The position numbers were made by a program, and so were the translations under genes. The notes beneath the pieces were generated by a model. The model had not been told where the DNA came from and searched no databases. It saw only the letters and a program-made list of their open reading frames with translations. Positions 9,310 through 19,389 of a DNA stretch of 53,500 nt are shown here, in pieces (positions within the stretch are counted from its first letter, which is position 1; every line of letters starts with the position of its first letter). Source of the DNA: Zygnema cylindricum (lineage: Eukaryota > Streptophyta > Zygnematophyceae > Zygnematales > Zygnemataceae); NCBI GenBank assembly GCA_037447655.1, contig JBBHKE010002909.1, positions 246,386 through 299,885 of the forward strand, read 5' to 3'.

Positions 9310-12300
9310 CTAGTCAATCTTTAATTTCAGACCACACTTCTCCCTGCAAAAAATTAGCTTAGGGGAAGGCACAAGTTTGGTCATCATATCTGCTACCATC
9401 TCACTATCTGGTCTGTACTCTAAACTGATTATTTTGTTTTCTACTTTCTCTCTAACAAAGCTGAGTCTGATGTCCATGTGTTTGGCTTTAAAATGGTGTT
9501 TAGGATTGGCAGAAATAGCGATTGCTGCGTGATTATCACAAAATATTTTCTGCACACCACTCTTAAGGTGACCAAGCTCACCAAGCAAAGACTTGACCCA
9601 CATCAATTCTTTTACAGCAGAGCAAGAGGCCATATACTCAGCCTCCATGGTGGACTGAGCAATAACCTTTTGCTGTTTGCTACTCCAACAGCAAGCCCCA
9701 TCACCCACATATAATACATATCCAGAAGTACATCTCCTCATCGGAGCATCACCATAACTGGCATCACTCCAAGTAGTGATGTCAGTATTCTCCCCACCCA
9801 AATGCAACCATAGATATCTAGTTCCTACCAAGTATCTAAGGACTCTCTTAGCTGCCTCCCAATCCTTCTTAGTGGGAGCATTTAGACTTCTACTCAGCAC
9901 TCCTACAGCTGCAGCTAAATCCGGCCGGGTACAATTCATAAAATAGATTAGACTTCCCACTACTTGCCTGTAAGGAATAGTCTGCATGAACTTCTGTTCA
10001 TCAGGAGATAATTCCTCGTCTAAGATTATGACTCGTTCTTCCTCACTCCCCTCACTTCCCTTCTTCAATTCCATTAGAGTTGTACAACTATTAGCTTTAT
10101 CCATTTGAAATTTTTCAAGCATGTTCCCTATTGCTTCCTTTTGAGTCAATCTTATAATTTTTCTTTTTCGGTCTCTCTCTACTTGAATTCCCAAAATATA
10201 TTTTGCTTCCCCCATATCCTTCATTTCAAATCTCCCCTTAAGATCGGTTTTCAGTTTACTAATTTTTTTCATTGATTTACTTAAAACAAACAAATCATCA
10301 ACATAAATTGCAATAAATATAAAACCTTCCTCATCTTCGAAAACATAGATTGAGTGATCTGAGCTGATCCGAATATATCCTAGACCGGTAAGAAACTCAT
10401 CAAGCTTCTTATTCCACTGTCGAGGCGCCTATTTCAAACCATAAAGAGATTTAATCAGCCGGCATACCTTACTCTCCTCTCCTTCTTCCACAAACCCTTC
10501 GGGTTGTCGCATGAAGATCTCCTCTTCTAATTCTCCATGCAAAAAGGCTGTTTTGATGTCCATCTGGTGCACTTCCATGTCTTCCGCCGCTGCTAAACTG
10601 AGAAGTATGCGGACGGAGGGAAATCTTACCACCGGGGCAAAGGTTTCCTCGTAGTCAATTCCTTCCTTTTGTGTAAATCCCTTTGCCACTAATCTGGCCT
10701 TGTAGCGCTCGATTGTGTTATCTGGGTTCAGTTTTAGTTTGAAAACCCACTTACAACCGATTGGTTTTCGGTTAGGTGGACAGTCCACCAGCTCCCAAGT
10801 ATCGGCTGCCATGATTGAAGCCATCTCCTCATTGATGGCTGTCTTCCACCGGTTTCTTTCTGGACAAGTCATCGCCTCTCGATAAGTTTGAGGTTCATCT
10901 TGATGAGATAGTTTAGTTACCTTGTTATTAACCTGTTTTTCTTGCAGTCTTTTGCTACTTCTCCTCCCTCCCTCAAAATCTGAGGCCGGAATAGATGGTT
11001 CTCGTGGATTCTTTCGAACAAACTCGGCTTCTCCCCTATCCCTTGATTCCGAATCAATTTCCACCACGTCTTCCGCTTCGAGTAGAGTTGTCACTGGAGT
11101 TTCCACAGCCGAGTCCTTTTCGCTCTGATTTGTTCCTGCAAGAATGTCATCGTCTCTAAAACCTGGATAGTTAGGAAGCTCAAAGTCATCAGAATTTTCT
11201 GACTCAAATCTGATTTTTACTGACTTTGTATATTTGAAGGGATCCACAGACTTTCCTTCATCCATAACTACTAGATGCTTTACTAAGATTATATCTTCTC
11301 TTTTTAGATCATAAACTCTATATCCTTTAACATCCTCATCATATCCTAATAAGTATCCCGGTTTTCCTTTAGGATCTAGCTTCCAATTGGACCGATCAGT
11401 ATCTAGACTGAATACTTGACTGCCGAAAACCTTTAAATGAGATAAGTCTGGTTTCCGGCCTGTCCATCTCTCATAAGGTGTTTGATCTTTTATAGCTGAA
11501 GTAAGAACTCTATTTTTGAGGTAATTAGCACAGTTCATTGCTTCTGCCCAAAACCTTTTTCCTATCTTCTTATCCGACAACATACTTCTAGCACTATCAC
11601 TTAGTGTTCTATTTAACCTTTCAGCTACCCCATTCTGTTCCGGATTTTTTGGAACTGTCTTTTGGTGTTGAACCCCATCTTCCCTCAAAAAATCCTCAAA
11701 CTGGTTGGAAGTATACTCTCCACCATTGTCACTCATTACTCTCTTGATTGGAGTTTCATGGAGTTTTTCGCTCCATGCTTTATATTGTCTAAAACAGTCC
11801 TCAGCCTCTGACTTGTTTTTCAAAAAATATACTCGGGAATACCGAGACCAATCATCAGTTATAGTCATCATAAATCTCTTCCCCCCCGGTGAGGGCACTC
11901 TAGCCGGTCCCCAAATATTTGTGTGTACTAGATCTAGAAGTTTTTCTCCCTTGTAGGTGGCTGTTTTTGGAAAGGGTAATCTGTGTGCTTTACCTTGAGC
12001 ACACCCACTACAATCACTTATATCATCACTCTCACTGAACTGAATCCCTTCCACCACTCCCATCTTTTTCATCTCTCTTAACTTATCTAGATTCACATGC
12101 CCAAGCCTCTTATGCCACATCATAATATCATGAACACCAGCATAATAAAGTTTCTTCGTTTCATTACTTAAGATCAGCCTAAACATCCCATGGCTACCTT
12201 TCTTAGCAATGAAATAGACATCCTCCTCAAAACTAGCAGTAAAGACTCCTTCCCTAGTGCTAGTGAAAAAACCCTTATCATCTAATACTGATGTAGAGAT

Positions 12301-13668
12301 AAGGTTTTTGTTCAGCTCCGGAATAAACAATACATCGGAGAATGTTAATATGGATGTCTTTCCTTCTACTAACACTTTCAGATCTACCGATCCTACAAGA
12401 GTAGTGGTGACTATCCTCCCATCCCCGTACTCTATCTCTACGGTGGGAATCTTTCTTATCTTAGTGAACAAGTGCCTATCCTTACACATGTGCATTGAGG
12501 CACCTGAATCTATAATCCAGCGTGCTTCACCTTTCAATCCACCGTAAGCACATTTCTGCCTTCGTGGAATTTCAACCTCAGTTTTCGCCTCCAACTCCTC
12601 ATCCAAAAGGAGCTCATCGTCCTCGTCCTCGGATTCAGCCTCAAGTACTTGTGTGACAAGGGCCTTTTTCTTTCCTCTCGGGGTACCACCGGTCTGCCCC
12701 TCCTTTAACCGAAGCTCGGTTAGCTTGGTGCACTCTGCCATATAGTGCCCTGGTTTCTTACAAAAATGACATAAACCTTTGGGAGCCCTTGGTTCGAACT
12801 CGCCAACCTGTTTTTTCTGCTCCCTACCCCCATAGTTTCCGACTGGTTTCCGGGAATCCTTGTTCCTCCAATCAGTCGTTGTTGCCAAGGCTTGGCCACT
12901 CTTTCCTCCCCTTCGGATCTCAATCGTATTCTCTCGAACGAGAATCATCCCTACCACTGAGTTCCATATCCACCTTGAGTCCGGCAAGTCATGCACACGG
13001 TTGACTATGTTCTCGAACTCATCAGGTAACTTCATTAGTAAACAGTTAACTTTTTCTTTTTCACTAAAAACTTTATCCGCACTCTCTAGCTCCATGAAGA
13101 GTGTAGCAAGCTCATTGCAAAAATCCAACATATTTCCCCCTTTGTATACATACTCCTTAACTTTCTGATCAGCCAACTGTTGTTGCTGAATCGTACCACT
13201 TTGGTACATCTCTATGAGAGCCATCCAAAGATCGGATGCCCTCTCTACCTGCAAATGAGGACATGCAAGTCCTTGAGTGAGATGGCGTAGGATGAAGTGC
13301 TTTGCCGCCATATTGTTGAAGTCCCAGGTTTCAGTATCATTCTCCTCGTTCCTCGGAATAGGTGACATGAATGCTAAACCAGTTGCTATTGGTGTGGTCG
13401 CCTCCTTCTCCTTTCCTTTGTCCACCACCTCTCCTTCCTTTGTTTCCTCCGTTGAAGGTGAATCCTCTTTCCTGGTGAATCTGCTTCCTTTAAACCCTGG
13501 AGGAATTCCAAGACTTGATGGACGCCCCAATCGTCCACTCACTATCCCCCAAAACCTTTTTCCGCATAGAGCTCCTATCATCATACTTTCCCAGTATATG
13601 AAGCCAGTTCCATTAAAGATTGGTACCCTAGAGGGTGGGCCCATAACCTGAAACTCTGAGACCTCCAT
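9310..13668 (-). pseudogene. Copia-1 gag-pol polyprotein, one in-frame amber
   Basis: One frame of 1453 codons runs from ATG 13668, inside the 5' LTR, to TAG at 9310-9312. The only interruption is an amber at 10429-10431, at the RT motif YGLK-stop-APRQWN. Gag ends with a zinc knuckle CX2CX4HX4C (residues 300-313). The protease has IIDSGAS (DSG at 387-389). The integrase has the HHCC finger (HKRLGH about 519, CSGC 553-556), DNGG (D647) and PEQNGVAER (E683). Its first catalytic Asp, in the HTD-type motif, is Asn at residue 584 (AAT, 11917-11919). RT has YVDD (10294-10305) and RNase H has SDASYGD, EAEYMA and DNHAAIAI. The length is normal for copia. The stop truncates RT and the Asp-to-Asn change should disable integration. 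The product could only act with proteins supplied in trans. Confidence 0.95.
13634..13648 (-). other. Half-tRNA primer-binding site of copia-1
   Basis: Immediately after the 5' LTR the minus strand reads GGTTATGGGCCCACC. It does not begin TGG, so it does not pair with a tRNA 3' CCA end. It is complementary to GGUGGGCCCAUAACC, the anticodon arm of plant initiator tRNA-Met as I remember it. Drosophila copia primes from a 5' half of initiator tRNA-Met at a nearly identical site. Here the site lies within the gag frame and encodes VMGPP. Confidence 0.8.
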
Positions 13669-14697
13669 AAGTCCTCAGAGTGGACAGCTTCCAATAAGCC
13701 TCTAGGATAATCCTGACCCCTTTGTGTTTAAGCAAAAATAACTGCCACCCTGGCAGACAAAAACTCTGACCAACTTCACCCCTGTGAAGACAAGACTCCC
13801 CTGAGTCGATAGCAAAAAGAATCTCTGAATTTGCTCCCTTGAGCAGTAAGTTATGGAGGGTCAAAGTTGACCTTTTGTACAGAAGCTCTCTGGGAGAGGG
13901 GGTCCTATCTTCTAATTTTTCTAAGTCCTATCTCTCTCACAGACTCTATCTACTGATGTACGGAACCAATCAGAATTGAGTTCCGTACGTAAAAGTACAG
14001 CTGCCGGTGTACTTTATGTACGGACATTGTACGACATGGCCAAAATGTCGACACATGTCAAATCCGGATTCGAGGCCATAATCTCCGGAGATTCCACAAT
14101 CCAACGGAATTTCGCCACGCGTCATCCGATGTGGCGATGGCCACAAACCGCCGAAATCTTCCTCCGCGATCTCGGCGCTAATCCCGATCGTCCGATTAAA
14201 TTCGGCTTTAATCGTAGCAGTAATAAATACATGCGCGGTATTTGTTTCATTTACGAAACAAATGCGCGGTACTGATTTTTGTCCGTACCGTAAGTCGTAC
14301 ATTATATATTACTGGATCTATGTATCGCGTAAATCATTTCAGTTAAATGAATTATCGCACGTATACATATTTAAATAAATATCAAACTATATGCTACGCA
14401 ACACTACTTCTAGATTAAACGGCTAAGGCTACCGGCTATTTCCTGTCTGTCGGCCGGTAGGTACAAGGATCAAATCCTGCCGCCGGCACATACCTTTTAA
14501 TGAAATAAATAAAGCCTAATATAAAATTCCCGTAAACCTCAGGATAGCCAAGGTAGCCATGGCTCTAGCTTCCTCTCCAATTTCTCAGTGACTGCGACAA
14601 GTTTGAGAGTTGGAGAGAGAAGTTAGAGATAGACTGCCTCGACTTCTATATTTCTTTTCAGACCTAGAAAATACTAATAAAACCATTAGTTTCTACA
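13649..14697 (-). repeat. 5' LTR of copia-1
   Basis: This is the second copy of the TG...CA repeat, 1049 bases, and is the promoter-bearing 5' LTR in the minus-strand element. The last 20 bases of the LTR (element sense) contain the gag ATG. No canonical TATAAA was found; the equivalent position reads TGTACAAAAGG. ACGT-core sites seen in the LTRs of copia-6 are mutated here. Confidence 0.95.
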
Positions 14698-15879
14698 TGG
14701 GTGTGCAACATGCCTTTGCGTAAACCTCTCTCCTCTGGCCGCCATGACTTTGCATATTTTTAACTTTCGCAGATTTTACACCTTTACGTGAAATGACACT
14801 ACACCATCGAGAACCCTTAAAAAAAACAGAACAAAGTGCATGCAAAAAAAAACAAACAACTGTAAATTTTTTTGTCGTCAAATAATTATGAAAACTTTTC
14901 ACACCTGATAATACGTTTTCCTATTTGTGAAATCGGTTCTACTTTATATAAAACTTTAGTAGTACGGCGCAAAATTTTAAAGGAAAATGACAAAAAAAAA
15001 CCCGTACTTAGCCACAAGGGGCCGTACCCTTAGTGTTTTTTTAGCCACTTAAGTATGCAGGTACGCACAATTAGGGTACGACCCCATGTATCTAAGTTCG
15101 TGATTTTTTTTTTTTGTCTTTCTTTAAAACTTAGCGTCGTTCTGCCTACGTTGCGACTGTACAAAGAAATTGCAAATATGTAGAGTAGAATTTGCATAAT
15201 TCTCGAACTTAGAATGTACGAAAATTTTAAGTTTTGTGTTTTTTCGACCCACTGTCACGTCATCTTCAAACTTATCATAAACCACATCGGCAATGTGTTT
15301 TCAGCAAAGTAAAACCGTGTACACAAATAGAAAAGCATATTCCCACGTGTGAAATGTTTTCAAAAGTTTTTGATGACTTGAAAAAGTACAAGGCTGAACC
15401 TTGCAATTTTTCGCACGCACGAGCACGCTGATTGGGTCCACACCTCGTTTTCTCCGCGCGACAGTATGTATAGGGTTATTTTATTTCTGTATTGTTTTTG
15501 TTAACCATATGGCCTTATTGACATACCCGATTTCAACGTGTGGGACTTGTACGTTACAGTGTGGACACAGTGACACAAGGTTTTTTTAACTATTAGGCCT
15601 CGTAACGAACTTAGTGTTGATATTTGAGTGTTTTCTAGGTATGTATTATAGAAGGAAAAAGGTAGAGGCGATCTACCTCTAACTGTTGATATTTGAGTAT
15701 TTTCTAAGTCTGTTTTAGGAAAGAAAATGAGTAGAGGCAGCCTGCCTCTAACTCCCTTCTCCAAGCCCCCACACTTGTTGTAGTCACTGAAGGCTGGTTA
15801 AGGAGTTAGAGCTATGGCTGCCTAAGCTCTCCAAAGAGACAGGAGTAGATAAAGGAAGTTTTACTAAAACGGCATTAAT

Positions 15880-15945
15880 CGGCAAGGATTCGAACCTAGA
15901 ATCTACCGTCGGTGATCCAACCCGTAGCAGTTAGCTCTATCCTTT
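15880..15945 (-). other. tRNA-like segment inside LTR-A (antisense)
   Basis: The minus strand contains a perfect B-box word, GGTTCGAATCC (15886-15896), downstream of TAGAGCTAACTGC, which resembles an A-box region. The spacing is about that of a tRNA. The arms do not fold into a convincing complete cloverleaf by eye, so it is not called as a tRNA gene. Weaker versions occur at the equivalent place in the other LTRs. Confidence 0.4.
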
Positions 15946-15977
15946 AATCTACGATTAATGTTATGATATATCAGGTT

Positions 15978-16012
<35 letters not shown>

Positions 16013-16197
16013 TACGTAGAGATTTTCATTGAACTAGGTTAACGACATTTAGAACATAGAACCAGCTGCGAAACAAATGGTACGGATATTTGTTTCGACG
16101 GCCCAGATACAATTTGGATTTGAATCGACGGCCGTGGTGTGAGCCGCGAATCCGGAGTGGGCGACGTGGCATTTTCAGGCACCGCCACTTAGGATGA

Positions 16198-16636
16198 CAC
16201 GTGGCAAGTTATTACAGGATTGCGGGATCTCCAAAAAGCAAGATAACGAGTCCAAATGTGACAACTGTCACATTATTGCAATGTCGTACGAGGATCGTAC
16301 ATAAAGTACTTCGGCACTTGTACTTTCGTGTACGGTACAGTCATACGATCGTACACCGACCGTATAATGTCAACGGTCAACAATTGGACGACGACCGTAG
16401 AAATTCAACGGTCAACATTAAAGTAATTTCAACGGTCAACAGAATTCAGCGTGCCGTAACATCAAACGGTTAACACTGATCGCCGAATTGCAAACATACA
16501 ACACGCGTGAGAGCCGGAATGCCGGAGAGAATATTTTAACGTACTTCGCAAGTAATAAGGAAAATGACACGTGGCATCATCCTATAGGATGCCGGAGAAG
16601 AAAAAGACTGAATGACGATGACTTGTATGCCACGTG
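16198..16636 (+). promoter_or_regulatory. G-box (CACGTG) and W-box-like cluster in LTR-A
   Basis: Perfect CACGTG cores occur at 16198-16203, 16568-16573 and 16631-16636. Between them four copies of TCAACGGTCAACA, the last degenerate, lie at 16370, 16405, 16429 and 16462. The complement of GGTCAA is TTGACC, the W-box core bound by WRKY factors; CACGTG is bound by bZIP and bHLH factors. The cluster is upstream of a TATA box at 16809. Stress or defence responsiveness is an inference. Confidence 0.5.
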
Positions 16637-16808
16637 GCAGACTAAGAGTGGTGCCGAAGATCTTCGTACATAAAGTACGGCGGCTACCGTTCTTTCTATA
16701 TACATTATTTAGTGTGCTGCAATTTGATAGGTCTAGAGGGGTTGCGAGTAGGTTTTTAGGACTTAGGACATTTTTGGTAGGAAGCCGCCTCTCCCAGAGA
16801 GCATCTTG

Positions 16809-16815
16809 TATAAAA
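16809..16815 (+). promoter_or_regulatory. TATA box of LTR-A
   Basis: TATAAAA lies just after the CTCTCCCAGAGAG palindrome. The aligned position has TATAAA in LTR-B (17905-17910) and LTR-C (20890-20895). Transcription would start about 30 bases downstream. Confidence 0.6.
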
Positions 16816-17183
16816 GGCAAACTTTGGCCAACCATTACTATCATAATACTTAACCTTTTTCAGTGATTCTTTTTGTTGCAGACTCAGGGGAGTTTAGGCT
16901 ACACAAGGGTGTACTCGGTCAAGGTTTTTTCCTGCCATGACGGATGCATTTCTAAGGGAAAGTCAAAGTGGGTGAATGTGTCCAAATTTCATAATCTAAC
17001 TTTGCATTCTGTGGTGAAACTGAGCACACACAAAGTCTTATTTCACAGGGGTGAAGCTGTTATGGGGTTTTGATTCTAAAAGGGTCAATCATTTGGGTTT
17101 ATATAAAGTTGGAGTCGGCACTATCTAGATTAGCTTCTATGGATCTGCGAATTCTGTGTGGCAATGGAGCCCATAGAATTTCA

Positions 17184-18281
17184 ACTCCCTTCACCAAACC
17201 CCTTAACTTGTTGTAGTCACTGAAGGTTGGGTAGGGTGATAGAGCCATGGCTGCCTAAAGTTTTGTTGCAGACAAGTAGCAGAAAATAGATGGGTTTACC
17301 AAAAGTATTGACGGACCCAAGAATTGATCCTGAAACATGTCATCCGTCAATTTAGCCATTAGCTTTGTCCGTTTTGTTTAGGACTAGTGCTAGGACATAC
17401 AGGGTTTGATAATTATATAAATATGTACGCGTAGACAAATTCATTTAACGGCGCGAATAGATTCTTAGTACATAGAAACAATTTAGAGTAGTACAGTTTA
17501 CGCAAAACTAATGCCGCGCATTTGTTTCGATGGCGAAACAAATACCGCGCACATATTTTCGACATGTAAGAATGAATTCCGGATTTTAATCGATTCCCGT
17601 GGTGCTAGCCGAGATTCCGAAATGGCCGCTTTGGCGTTTTCTGGCGCCGCCACTCCGGATGACAGGTGGAAATGCGCTTGAGGATTGCAGAATCTCTGGA
17701 GCGCAAGATAACAAGTTTGGATGTGACATTTGTCACCTGTATGGTTCTGTCGTACACTTGCCGTACAAAAGTACTCCGGCGCGTGTACTTTTATGTACGG
17801 TACAGTCTTGTGATTGGTGAGGTACTTCAGTAGAAGGGGTTTAGAGAGGGACTAGGACTTAGAATAGTTTTGGTAGGTAGGTGACTCTCCCAGAGAGCAC
17901 CTTGTATAAATGGCAAACTTTGGCCAGCCATAACAATCAACTCAGTTGACCAATTTCAGTGATTCTTGTTGCTGCAGACTCAGGGGAGTTTAGGCTACAC
18001 AATGGTGTAGTCGGTCAGAGCTTTCGCCTGCCTGGGTGGCTGCATTTCTAAGGGAAAGTCAAAGTGGGTGAATGTGTAAAAATCTCATATTCTAACTTTG
18101 CATTTTGTGGTGGAACTGAGCACACAGAAAGTCTTATTTCACAAGGGTGAAGCTGTAATAGGGTTTTTGATTGGCAATGAGTCAATCGTTTGGGTTTATA
18201 TAAACTTGGAGTCAGCACTATCTAGATTAGCTTCCTTTGGACTTGCGAATTTTGTGTGGCAATGGAGCCCATAGAATTTCA
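17184..18281 (+). repeat. LTR-B of copia-2, 5'-truncated
   Basis: This copy starts at ACTCCCTTCACC, about 70 bases inside the LTR, and ends ATAGAATTTCA before the primer-binding site. It contains TATAAA at 17905-17910 and the gag ATG (18262) near its end. It aligns better with LTR-C than with LTR-A. It is the functional U5 for the gag that follows. Confidence 0.85.
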
Positions 18282-19389
18282 GGTTATGGGTCCACCATCT
18301 AGGGTGCCTATGTTTGATGGAACAAACTTCACTTATTGGGAGTTTACAATGGAGGGATTGCTTTTCGAAAAGCACTTGTGGGGAAATGTTTCCGGTCAAG
18401 TGAGGTGTCCGCCACCCGGCTTTGGTGGAGCTCACTATGGAGAATCATCTTGGGCTGCCCAGAAAACCAACCGGAGTTCAGATGCAACGGAAGGTGAAGG
18501 GAAAATCATTATCGTGGAAGGGGAAATAGGGGAGAAGAATAAAGGGAGACCTTTGTTGAGGGGAGCTAGGCTCTCGGCTATGGTTCCACTTGTGGGGGTT
18601 ATAACTGAACCAAAAATTGAAGAAAATGATAGGAAAATTTGGGAATATAAAAACACTATAGCAAAAAATCTCATATATAGATATGTGTCTAAGTCCATAG
18701 CTATCACTATTTTAAGTCTAACCAAGTCTTCAGAAATATGGGAAACACTAATTCAGATTTATAAGAGTGAGACTATACAGAGGCAACAATTAGTAAAACA
18801 GGAAATAGAGGCCTATGTTTATAAAGGCGGTAGCATGATAGAGTTTTGCAATGATATTGCTGCATTATATGTTGAGCTAGCTAGTGCAAGATATGTAGAA
18901 TCTAAGGAGAGGAATATTAATACACTAATCATGAATCTCCCAGATGAGTACAAAGACATCATTTACCGTATGCAGGGAATGGATGTCTCCTCATGGACTT
19001 AGAGCATTACTATGGGGATAATTCTTGTGAGGGAAAGCACTTTGGAGCTTCGTAGGGGAAGTGACAGGGTGAATGCATTTACAGCTGATGGTGACTGGCG
19101 GAAGCGTGATGAGAGAAAGAAAGATAAAGGTAAACCTTATCGAAACTTCGGTGGAAGGAGAGGGAGAGGAAAAGAAAGGGAAACTTTGAAAAAGGGGGTT
19201 TGCTTCGCTTGTAAGAAACCGGGTCACTATATGGAGGAGTGTCATTGTTTGGAAGAACTTAGAAGTTGGTATGTGAATGAGGAGGAAGAAGGGGAAGTGG
19301 AGAAAGAGGATGAAGAAATCTTGGAGATTCTTCACATTGGTAGAATGGAGAGGAGAGAAAAGTACACTGAAATTCCACGAAGGCAATAG
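18262..19389 (+). pseudogene. Copia-2 gag, interrupted by one stop
   Basis: Gag starts at ATG 18262, inside LTR-B, and reads MEPIEFQVMGPPSRVP across the primer-binding site. The frame is open to a TAG at 19000-19002, resumes at 19012 and stops at 19387-19389. Its family is set by similarity to copia-1 gag (ETLIQIYKSETIQRQQL, AYVYKGGSMIEFCND) and by a zinc knuckle CFACKKPGHYMEEC (19201-19242). Gag packages the retrotransposon RNA. The protein is almost complete, but the stop lies upstream of the knuckle. No protease follows. Confidence 0.85.
18282..18296 (+). other. Half-tRNA primer-binding site of copia-2
   Basis: GGTTATGGGTCCACC directly follows LTR-B. It differs by one base from the copia-1 site. 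The single change is C to T, which would still allow a G-U pair with initiator tRNA-Met. The site is inside the gag frame. Confidence 0.75.

Larger units (their letters stand above)
8249..14697 (-). mobile_element. Copia-1: nearly complete Ty1/copia retrotransposon
   Basis: The element has two LTRs of about 1049 bases, a purine tract, a half-tRNA-type primer-binding site and one long pol-order frame (gag, protease, integrase, RT, RNase H). A five-base TGGGT duplication flanks it at 8244-8248 and 14698-14702. By hand alignment the two LTRs differ at about 29 positions (about 97% identity), which suggests a fairly recent insertion. Integrase before RT defines the Ty1/copia order. It inserted into H1. 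Confidence 0.97.
7953..15029. mobile_element. H-family PIF/Harbinger-like element H1, split by copia-1
   Basis: The left end at 7953 reads GGGTACGGCCCCATGTA. The right end reads, in reverse complement, GGGTACGGCCCCTTGTG. TTA flanks both sides (7950-7952 and 15030-15032). A 3-bp TTA/TAA target duplication with GG-starting ends is characteristic of PIF/Harbinger and Tourist MITEs. Removing copia-1 (8249-14697) and one copy of its TGGGT duplication leaves about 623 bases with no coding capacity. H1 is inverted relative to H2 and H3. Confidence 0.8.
15615..17183 (+). repeat. LTR-A of copia-2 (long, diverged 5' LTR)
   Basis: This 1569-base repeat starts TGTTGATATTTGAG and ends ATAGAATTTCA. Its first 69 bases are tandemly duplicated (15615-15683 and 15684 onward). 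A (TA)n run lies near 15977-16010. Compared with LTR-C it has an extra block at about 16330-16690 containing four TCAACGGTCAACA-like repeats and extra CACGTG sites. It ends directly against sequence that lies about 70 bases inside another LTR copy, so no primer-binding site follows it. Confidence 0.85.

Noticed and set aside
15880-15945. A functional tRNA gene
   Set aside because: The B-box is perfect, but the acceptor and anticodon stems do not pair well by eye, and related copies in other LTRs are degenerate.
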